From Spirochaetales bacterium (lineage in GTDB: Bacteria > Spirochaetota > Spirochaetia > Sphaerochaetales > Sphaerochaetaceae): a stretch of DNA of 11,915 nt. The position numbers and the translations under genes are program-made. The stretch's first letter is position 1. Every line of letters starts with the position of its first letter. The stretch lies in the NCBI GenBank assembly GCA_022784805.1, contig JALFYG010000085.1:1-11915 (forward strand). Reading direction: 5' to 3'. The notes under the pieces were generated by a model that was not told the DNA's origin, ran no database searches, and saw nothing but the letters and a program-made list of their open reading frames with translations. Of this stretch, positions 7,175 through 11,915 are shown piece after piece.

Positions 7175-8152
7175 ATGACTTCCAGTGAGCTTTGGTCAAA
7201 GTATATAGAGAGTGGAAATAGAGACGAGAAACATGAGGCTTGGGCTTTCTGTGGAGGCGGTAAAGAGGCGGATGAACTCTTAGACCTGGTCAAGGAGGGA
7301 AAGAAGCGTGGAACCGCCTCATCTCTTATTGCTTATAAAACAGAAAATGAGGAAATACCTTCCGTTGGAGACAAAAGTATTATTCTTGATAGCAATAACG
7401 AAGCTCATCTTGTTATTGTTACCCGCAAGGTCACAGTCACTCCCTTTGACTCTGTCCACCCTTACCACGGATTTCTTGAAGGGGAGGGTGACAGAACCCT
7501 TAGATACTGGAGGGAAGTCCATGAGAGGTTCTTTGCTCCTGACTACAAGGAAACGGGTAAAGATTTTGGTCCAAAGGGAGAAGTGGTACTGGAAGAGTTT
7601 GATGTGATCTATCCTCCGGAATATGAAGAAAAAGAAGATATCTATTTGACCCTGCCGATAAAAGAAGAAGCAGAAGCTTATCAAGATTATAAAGACGAGT
7701 TTATAGCTTTTTCATCCCATATGGATGGAACAGGCTCCCTTTCATCATCTGACGATATCGAGAAATGGGTGGAAAGAGAGAACAATATGTGGAGGGAAGA
7801 ATGCTTACCTGAAGGTTTTGTCCCTTCCACTATTTTAGTAGCAAAAAGAAGAAGTGATGAAAAAGTCGTTGGTATGATAAGTATTCGTCATAGGCTCAAT
7901 GATTATCTCCTAAAATTCGGCGGGAATATCGGGTACAGTGTAAGACCAAAGGAAAGAGGCAAAGGCTATGGCAAAACCATGATGAAGCTGGCTCTTCCTT
8001 ATTTAAAGGCATTGGGATTAGAGAATGCTCTTGTAACTTGTAATGATTACAATGAAGCCTCAAGACGTATAATTCTTGTCAATGGCGGTATTTACGAAAA
8101 CACAAATGAGTGTGATGAAGGAAGAATAGAAAGATATTGGATAGAACTATGA
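7175..8152 (+). CDS. ASCH domain-GNAT acetyltransferase fusion
   Basis: The 325-residue protein has an ASCH domain (about 5-147) and a GNAT acetyltransferase domain (about 157-325). ASCH hallmarks are HEAWAFCGGGKEADELLDLV, the GKKRGTAS segment (42-49), GDKSIILD, and LEGEGDRTLRYWREVHERFF (101-120). The GNAT part shows acetyl-CoA binding motif A, NIGYSVRPKERGKGYGK (251-267), and the NEASRRIILVNGGI stretch (293-306). ASCH folds are PUA-like and often act on or bind RNA; E. coli YqfB, a short ASCH protein, hydrolyses N4-acetylcytidine. Each half resembles separately encoded proteins, so the fusion itself is notable. AAGGAG at 7164-7169 is 5 nt before the start and the gap to the methyltransferase is 18 nt, so it is the third gene of the TetR operon. 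Substrate unknown. Confidence 0.88.
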   Translation: MTSSELWSKYIESGNRDEKHEAWAFCGGGKEADELLDLVKEGKKRGTASSLIAYKTENEEIPSVGDKSIILDSNNEAHLVIVTRKVTVTPFDSVHPYHGFLEGEGDRTLRYWREVHERFFAPDYKETGKDFGPKGEVVLEEFDVIYPPEYEEKEDIYLTLPIKEEAEAYQDYKDEFIAFSSHMDGTGSLSSSDDIEKWVERENNMWREECLPEGFVPSTILVAKRRSDEKVVGMISIRHRLNDYLLKFGGNIGYSVRPKERGKGYGKTMMKLALPYLKALGLENALVTCNDYNEASRRIILVNGGIYENTNECDEGRIERYWIEL

Positions 8153-8155
8153 AAT

Positions 8156-8186
8156 AAGCCATGCGATCTTTAAGACCACATGGCTT
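8156..8186. terminator. Candidate bidirectional terminator between convergent genes
   Basis: AAGCCATG (8156-8163) pairs perfectly with CATGGCTT (8179-8186), and the 15-nt interior holds a further TCT-TTA-AGA mini-stem. It sits between the stops of two convergent genes (8152 and 8208). Neither strand has a good U-tract after the stem, so intrinsic termination would be weak; it could equally be a mRNA 3'-end stabiliser. Confidence 0.5.
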
Positions 8187-8207
8187 CAGTATCTATTTCA
8201 GTTGATA

Positions 8208-9155
8208 TTACATAGCAAGAATCGCTTTGACTCTGCTGAGGGGAATATTGATTCCTATAGAAATCTTCTCAGGAGAAATACCCTGTGAAAACAGAGACTT
8301 AACGTTGGAAATCTCCTTTTCCTGCTCTTTCTTAAGATACTCCTGCTCTTTCTCCTTTTCTTTCTTAAGATACTCCTGTTCTCTCTTCTGATATTTCTGC
8401 TTCAATTCCTTGACTTCCCTATCTTTCTTCTCCAAATTCTTTTTTACTTGGGAATTGATGTATCTCTGTTCCTCCATGCACATATTGTTTTCCTCCTCCG
8501 GTGTGAAGACCTCATCGACTCTCGCCTTCACAGCTTCGTTCTTGATCTCCTCTTTCCCTTTCTTAAGAAAGTCTCTGCAAATCTCCCCTAACTCGTCGTA
8601 TCTCTGAGCAAGCTTTCTGTGGTTCGCCAATATTATAATCCCATCTACCACTTCGGGAAAGACTCTTTCGCTCATGCCTTCTTCATGGACGTCGGGCTTC
8701 ATGGCGTACACGATTGATTCCCTGTCCCTGAAACCGTTCCAGACCTTCGATTTTCCTGCCTTTATGTCCAATAGGACGACGAGGTAGCGTTTCTTGTTCC
8801 CATAATGGCGTCTCTGGACATCCCTGAGTTCATCCCATCTTGAAAATGAGACATGGCTTACTTTGCCGTCCCAGACCTGCATCTCCACCAGGGCATTCCC
8901 GCCATCTCCCATCTCAACGTCCACATCTGCGACCCTCTCCTTCCCGTCGCCACGATAGACATGCTTCTGGGCGATGATTTTTTTCACCTTAACCTTTTCC
9001 TTCAAGGCATGGGACAAAAACACCTCCATGATGTGGCGAGTCTGAGGCGTGGTGTCTGAAAAGAAGCGACAAAACTTCAGGTCCGAGACAAGCGGCAGCG
9101 CTCTAATATGCGTCAAGAGATCATTATTGTCATTGGTATTATTGTCTTCCGGCAT
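8208..9155 (-). CDS. Rpn/YhgA-like PD-(D/E)XK nuclease family (PDDEXK_2) protein
   Basis: The 315-residue product starts at ATG 9155 (minus) with an excellent ribosome site, AAGGAGG at 9168-9162 and 6 nt spacing. Residues about 15-190 match the PDDEXK_2 family, often labelled 'nuclease family transposase'. Catalytic candidates are Asp77/Asp79 in VADVDVE and Glu91-x-Gln93 in VEMQ, the E-x-Q variant usual in this family. Residues about 218-285 are a highly charged coiled coil with an 11-residue tandem duplication. The C-terminus, FSQGISPEKISIGINIPLSRVKAIL, is the small helix-turn-helix-like module often seen at the end of these proteins. Related Rpn proteins cut DNA and promote RecA-independent recombination. 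I see no transposon ends tied to the gene. It is monocistronic and convergent with the TetR operon. Confidence 0.85.
   Translation of the reverse strand: MPEDNNTNDNNDLLTHIRALPLVSDLKFCRFFSDTTPQTRHIMEVFLSHALKEKVKVKKIIAQKHVYRGDGKERVADVDVEMGDGGNALVEMQVWDGKVSHVSFSRWDELRDVQRRHYGNKKRYLVVLLDIKAGKSKVWNGFRDRESIVYAMKPDVHEEGMSERVFPEVVDGIIILANHRKLAQRYDELGEICRDFLKKGKEEIKNEAVKARVDEVFTPEEENNMCMEEQRYINSQVKKNLEKKDREVKELKQKYQKREQEYLKKEKEKEQEYLKKEQEKEISNVKSLFSQGISPEKISIGINIPLSRVKAILAM
8313..8378 (-). repeat. 33-bp tandem duplication in the Rpn coiled coil
   Basis: Two adjacent 33-bp copies (8313-8345 and 8346-8378) match at about 29 of 33 bases, with 18 consecutive identical bases (8328-8345 and 8361-8378). They encode QEYLKKEKEKE (260-270) and QEYLKKEQEKE (271-281). 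Eleven residues is a hendecad, so gain or loss of a copy would keep both reading frame and coiled-coil phase. A partial degenerate copy (QKYQKRE, 253-259) precedes them. Confidence 0.85.
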
Positions 9156-9252
9156 ATTATACCTCCTTACCTCTATAACGCTTTTTTTCCGATTTTTGCG
9201 TGAAAACCGAAAAGGGGAGTATCAATATGCCTAATCAAATGGTAAGTTTTAT

Positions 9253-9320
9253 ATTGAAATCAAACTGATAACCACTCCCCAAACGAACAAGAATTTGTCG
9301 GGTTATCAAATGATTTCAAT
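9253..9320. repeat. Long imperfect inverted repeat (20-bp arms)
   Basis: The left arm (9253-9273) is ATTGAAATCA-AAC-TGATAACC and the right arm (9301-9320) is GGTTATC-A-AA-TGATTTCAAT. They pair over 10 + 8 bp with only a 3/2-nt internal mismatch, around a 27-nt loop. The left-arm side (TGATAACCACTCCCC, 9266-9280) can alternatively pair with GGGGAGTATCA at 9214-9224, so two exclusive folds are possible. Could be a small-RNA hairpin, a transposon remnant or a protein-binding dyad. Confidence 0.7.
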
Positions 9321-9352
9321 TAGCTAGGGGAATGGAATAAAATATGTTTATA

Positions 9353-9366
9353 GAAATAATTATTTC
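9353..9366. repeat. 14-bp perfect palindrome
   Basis: GAAATAATTATTTC is perfectly self-complementary with no spacer. It is entirely A/T except the end bases, so chance is a serious alternative; an operator-like role is possible. Confidence 0.45.
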
Positions 9367-9431
9367 AAAATACGGGTGGAATTATTCTTCATAAATCGGC
9401 AAGTAAAGTATGTTATTATTTTGAAGGATTA

Positions 9432-9459
9432 GAAAGAAACAAGTTTTTTTGTTTCTTTC
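9432..9459. repeat. 11-bp perfect hairpin, 6-nt loop
   Basis: GAAAGAAACAA (9432-9442) pairs exactly with TTGTTTCTTTC (9449-9459) around GTTTTT. One strand of the stem is all purine-A and the other U-rich, so the RNA could work as a weak terminator or attenuator of transcription entering from the left, or the DNA as an operator. It lies 209 bp before the DUF3798 start. Confidence 0.55.
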
Positions 9460-9501
9460 ATGCCAATTCAAGAAATAAAATATTGGATAAGTTTAGATTA
9501 G

Positions 9502-9546
9502 CAAATTTTTGATTTGTGTAAAAATTTGTTATACATGAAATAACAA
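9502..9546. repeat. Two overlapping inverted repeats
   Basis: CAAATTTTT (9502-9510) pairs with AAAAATTTG (9520-9528). TTGTTAT (9526-9532) pairs with ATAACAA (9540-9546). The two dyads share TTG at 9526-9528, so in RNA they would be mutually exclusive. A TATAAT-like box (9556-9561) follows without a convincing -35 partner. Confidence 0.5.
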
Positions 9547-9597
9547 TATGCTATATATAATCTGCATAAATTATCTATAAAAATTCATAAATCTGTA

Positions 9598-9612
9598 TTT
9601 CAAGTCTTGAAA
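9598..9612. promoter_or_regulatory. Candidate operator overlapping the DUF3798 promoter
   Basis: TTTCAAGTCTTGAAA is a perfect 7-bp-arm palindrome with a single central base. Its right arm contains the -35 hexamer (9607-9612) of the predicted promoter, so a bound protein would compete with RNA polymerase. The regulator is unknown. Confidence 0.5.
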
Positions 9613-9636
9613 AAATGACTGTAATTATTTTATCAT
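9607..9636 (+). promoter_or_regulatory. Predicted sigma-70 promoter for the DUF3798-ABC operon
   Basis: TTGAAA (9607-9612) and TATCAT (9631-9636) each match consensus at 5 of 6 positions and are 18 bp apart. Transcription would begin near 9643, leaving a short leader that contains the ribosome site AGGAG at 9653-9657. Other -10-like boxes lie farther upstream (9556-9561), so a second start is possible. Confidence 0.6.
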
Positions 9637-9667
9637 CCACCCATATTTAATTAGGAGTGGCTTTATT

Positions 9668-10885
9668 ATGAAAAAAACTATCGCATGCGTTCTTGTTGCA
9701 CTCCTTGCTATGTCTTTTGTTTTTGCAAACGGAGCAAAGGAAGAGCAGGCTGCTGCAGATCCAAACGATTTCCATGTTGGTATCGTCACAGGTACTGTAT
9801 CCCAGAGTGAAGACGACCTTAGAGGAGCAGAAGCTCTTATCGCTGAATATGGCGCTGTCAAAGATGGCGGTATGATCCAGCACGTTACATATCCTGATAA
9901 CTTCATGGATGAGCAGGAAACAACAATCGCAGTTATCGTTGGTCTTGCTGACGATCCTAAGATGAAGGCTATCGTTGTAAACCAGGCAGTTCCAGGAACA
10001 ACAGAAGCTTTCAGACAGGTTAAGGAAAAGAGACCAGACATCCTCTGCTTCGCAGGTGAATCTCACGAAGATATTCCTGTAATCAGCAGCACAGCTGACC
10101 TCGTATGTAACAACGACTTCGTTGCTCGTGGTTACCTTATCATCAGAACAGCTCATGAACTCGGATGTGACACATTCGTTCATATCTCATTCCCACGTCA
10201 TATGTCTTATGAGACAATGAGCCGCCGTGTTGCAATCATGAGAGCAGCTTGTGAAGAGTTCGGAATGAAGTTTGTTCTTGAAACAGCTCCAGACCCAACA
10301 AGTGACGTTGGTGTTGCAGGTGCTCAGCAGTACATCCTCGAGAAGGTTCCGGCTTGGATCGACCAGTATGGCACAAACGCTGCATTCTTCTGTACAAACG
10401 ATGCTCACACAGAGCCATTGTTGAAGCAGCTCCTCGCTTATGGTGGATATTTCATCGAAGCTGACCTCCCATCCCCACTCATGGGATATCCTGGAGCTCT
10501 CGGAATCGACCTTTCTGCTGAAGCAGGTGACTTCACAGCTATCCTCAACAAGGTTGAAGCTTCTATCGTTGAGAAGGGCGGTGCCAACAGATTCGGTACA
10601 TGGGCATTCAGCTATGGCTACACACAGTCTGCAGCTCTCGGCCAGCACGCTATCAACTGTATCAAGGGTGAAAGTGAGCCAACTAAGCTCTCTGACCTCT
10701 GGAAGGCATACAACAAGTATACTCCAGGCGCTAAATGGAATGGTTCCTTCTATACAGACGCAACAACTGGTGTCAGAAGCAAGAATGCTGTCCTCATCTA
10801 CCAGGATACTTATATCATGGGTGGAAAGGGCTTCATGGGCAACGCTGACGTTGAAGTTCCAGAGAAGTACTTCACAATCAAGTAA
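9668..10885 (+). CDS. DUF3798 exported substrate-binding protein
   Basis: The 405-residue protein has a signal peptide (Lys-rich start, hydrophobic core 4-20) ending in VFANGAKEE, a style common in Sphaerochaeta/Treponema binding proteins. No lipobox cysteine is present, so signal peptidase I cleavage near Ala20 is more likely than lipidation. The mature part has alternating Rossmann-like segments (FHVGIVTGTVSQSEDDLRGAEALI, MKAIVVNQAVPGTTEAF, ILCFAGESHEDIPVISS) of a type-I periplasmic binding protein fold and fits the DUF3798 family. The neighbouring RbsA-like ATPase supports a role as solute receptor for an importer; the ligand is unknown. AGGAG at 9653-9657 is the ribosome site. Codon use is shifted to C-ending codons (AAC, ATC, GAC, CTC) compared with neighbours, consistent with high expression. 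Confidence 0.9.
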   Translation: MKKTIACVLVALLAMSFVFANGAKEEQAAADPNDFHVGIVTGTVSQSEDDLRGAEALIAEYGAVKDGGMIQHVTYPDNFMDEQETTIAVIVGLADDPKMKAIVVNQAVPGTTEAFRQVKEKRPDILCFAGESHEDIPVISSTADLVCNNDFVARGYLIIRTAHELGCDTFVHISFPRHMSYETMSRRVAIMRAACEEFGMKFVLETAPDPTSDVGVAGAQQYILEKVPAWIDQYGTNAAFFCTNDAHTEPLLKQLLAYGGYFIEADLPSPLMGYPGALGIDLSAEAGDFTAILNKVEASIVEKGGANRFGTWAFSYGYTQSAALGQHAINCIKGESEPTKLSDLWKAYNKYTPGAKWNGSFYTDATTGVRSKNAVLIYQDTYIMGGKGFMGNADVEVPEKYFTIK

Positions 10886-10900
10886 GTTTTCTCAGCTCAG

Positions 10901-10922
10901 GCCGGAGGAGACTCCGGCTTTT
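10901..10922 (+). terminator. Rho-independent terminator or attenuator after the DUF3798 gene
   Basis: GCCGGAG (10901-10907), a GAGA tetraloop of the stable GNRA class, CTCCGGC (10912-10918) and TTTT (10919-10922) make a compact GC-rich hairpin with a short U-tract. It begins 15 nt after the stop codon. With only four U residues, read-through into the ATPase gene is expected; this would give more binding protein than ATPase. Confidence 0.8.
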
Positions 10923-10960
10923 GAAATTTGGGCTCGGACAATCGGGCCCAATCTTCAAAA
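10919..10960 (+). promoter_or_regulatory. Second hairpin that uses the terminator U-tract
   Basis: TTTTGAA (10919-10925) pairs with TTCAAAA (10954-10960), and within it TTGGGCTCG (10928-10936) pairs with CGGGCCCAA (10943-10951) with one G-T wobble around a GACAAT loop. The first arm includes the four U residues of the upstream terminator. The structure ends right before the weak GGA ribosome site of the ATPase gene. It may stabilise the upstream mRNA's 3' end or tune read-through and translation. Confidence 0.65.
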
Positions 10961-10976
10961 GGATAAAATAGAAAAT

Positions 10977-11915
10977 ATGGAAAAACAGACCCCCGTATTG
11001 GAAGTAAAAAACATCAGTAAGGACTTCTTTGGGAATCAGGTTCTCAAGGACATCAACTTTACTATGGAGAAGGGTGAGATCCTAGGATTGGTGGGAGAAA
11101 ACGGTGCCGGAAAGAGTACTCTTATGAAGATTCTCTTCGGTATGAACGAAATCGCGGAGACCGGCGGATACGGCGGATCTTTTTCTATCGATGGTAAGGA
11201 AGCCAAGTTCTCATCTCCATTCGATGCATTGGATGCAGGAATCGGAATGGTACATCAGGAGTTTTCGCTTCTTCCAGATTTTTCAACCACAGAAAATATT
11301 GTTCTTAACCGTGAAGAAAAGAGGAGCAGTAGGGTTATCAGCGACATCTTCGGCAAGAGAATGGATACTCTCGATAGAAAGGCTATGGAGAGAGAAGCCA
11401 TTGAAGCTATCAATAAGCTTGGCGTGGATCTCGATACCAATATGCTGGTTTCCCAGATGCCTGTAGGACACAAAGAGTTCACAGAAATCTCAAGAGAACT
11501 CAGCAGGGTTGGAATGAAGCTTCTTATTCTCGACGAACCTACAGCTGTTCTCACTGAGAGCGAGGCAGAAACTTTGCTCTTTACACTTAAGAAACTTGCC
11601 AAGAGCGGAATCTCCATTATCTTCATCACCCATAGACTTCATGAAATCATGGATGTCTGTGACAAAATCCTGGTAATGAGAGATGGAATCATCGTATCTA
11701 ACCTTGATAAAGATAAAACAAGCATCTCTGAAATCACCAAAGCCATGGTTGGTAGAGAGGTGAAGGATAGCGGAAAGGATAAGGAAAAGAAGGACATTGA
11801 TGCTCTTCCTGAAGAAATGAAAATCGAACACCTTTGGGTCAACATGCCTGGAGAGATTGTCAAAGACTTCTCAATCACAGTGAAAAAAGGCGAGATCCTA
11901 GGCATCGGAGGCCTT
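10977..11915 (+). CDS. RbsA/MglA-like ABC importer ATPase (3' end outside the window)
   Basis: The frame is open for 313 codons from ATG 10977 to the window edge. The first nucleotide-binding domain has Walker A GENGAGKST (40-48), Q-loop Gln94 in MVHQEF, Walker B LLILDEP (182-188) and switch His219 in FITHR. ITKAMVGREV (252-262) ends domain one, and a second domain begins near 282 (MKIEHLWVNM, then KKGEILGIGG), the two-domain layout of sugar importers RbsA, MglA and XylG. The ABC signature is altered: MPVGHKEFTEISREL replaces the usual LSxGQxQxxEIAxAL. The ribosome site is poor: GGA at 10961-10963, 13 nt from the start. It should energise uptake of the ligand bound by the DUF3798 protein; permease genes are expected downstream but are not in view. 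Confidence 0.92.
   Translation, partial: MEKQTPVLEVKNISKDFFGNQVLKDINFTMEKGEILGLVGENGAGKSTLMKILFGMNEIAETGGYGGSFSIDGKEAKFSSPFDALDAGIGMVHQEFSLLPDFSTTENIVLNREEKRSSRVISDIFGKRMDTLDRKAMEREAIEAINKLGVDLDTNMLVSQMPVGHKEFTEISRELSRVGMKLLILDEPTAVLTESEAETLLFTLKKLAKSGISIIFITHRLHEIMDVCDKILVMRDGIIVSNLDKDKTSISEITKAMVGREVKDSGKDKEKKDIDALPEEMKIEHLWVNMPGEIVKDFSITVKKGEILGIGGL

Larger units (their letters stand above)
9156..9667. other. 512-bp AT-rich non-coding region with many inverted repeats
   Basis: No supportable gene lies here; the frames are short and broken. It separates the divergent Rpn gene (minus) and DUF3798 gene (plus). It contains at least six inverted repeats: 9253-9320, 9353-9366, 9432-9459, 9502-9528, 9526-9546 and 9598-9612. 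AT-richness makes chance palindromes more likely, but several have arms of 9-11 bp without mismatch. The last one overlaps a good promoter for the downstream gene. The others have no assigned role. Confidence 0.8.

Noticed and set aside
9227..9268. 13-codon open frame (MPNQMVSFILKSN) after GGGGAG
   Set aside because: Too short to support; the G-rich word also belongs to an inverted pairing and there is no promoter evidence.
8156..9320. Rpn gene as an insertion sequence bounded by dyads at 8156-8186 and 9253-9320
   Set aside because: The two dyads are unrelated in sequence and I see no matching terminal repeats or target duplication.
9253..9612. CRISPR-like array
   Set aside because: The repeats are inverted pairs of different sequence, not regularly spaced direct repeats.
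9647..10648. Long minus-strand open frames opposite the DUF3798 gene
   Set aside because: They arise from the strong codon bias of the sense gene; they are Cys/Ser-rich, have no ribosome site and break at 10183-10187.

Overview
The window looks like a chromosome segment from a host-associated spirochaete, most likely Sphaerochaetaceae-like. The best clues are the exported binding protein at 9668-10885, whose signal peptide ends in FANGAKEE (a style common in Sphaerochaeta/Treponema binding proteins), its DUF3798 domain, and an Rpn-type nuclease gene. The lineage is an inference from style and gene content, not a database match. The sensor domain and several accessory genes also resemble Firmicutes gut-bacterial families.

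Layout. (1) 1-69 is the last 22 codons of glmS. (2) 149-4927 is a tight plus-strand cluster: a membrane hybrid histidine kinase, thiamine pyrophosphokinase (thiN), a histidine-phosphatase-family enzyme, and an ACT-ACT-metallo-beta-lactamase fusion. Gaps are 4 nt and 24 nt, followed by an ATGA overlap, so they are probably co-transcribed. (3) 4922-5716 (minus) is a convergent XRE regulator with a long hydrophobic pentapeptide-repeat tail; its stop overlaps the stop of the fusion protein. (4) 5851-8152 is a divergent accessory operon: a TetR regulator, a SAM methyltransferase and an ASCH-GNAT fusion. Its promoter has an 18-bp perfect palindrome in the -35/-10 spacer and probably makes a leaderless mRNA. 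(5) A dyad at 8156-8186 separates it from a convergent Rpn/PDDEXK_2 gene (8208-9155, minus). (6) 9156-9667 is a 512-bp AT-rich non-coding stretch packed with inverted repeats. (7) 9668-11915 is the start of an ABC uptake operon: DUF3798 binding protein, a hairpin terminator overlapping a second hairpin, then a two-domain RbsA/MglA-like ATPase that runs off the window.

How the parts may work together. The kinase cluster mixes sensing with small-molecule metabolism; no dedicated DNA-binding response regulator is present. The TetR operon looks like a self-regulated modification cassette (methyl and acetyl transfer) with unknown substrate. The DUF3798 operon should deliver an unknown solute to a ribose/galactose-type ABC importer; permease genes are expected just beyond the right edge. 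The less ordinary points are the XRE-solenoid protein, the leaderless TetR promoter, the two domain fusions, the inverted-repeat cluster, and the altered ABC signature motif.
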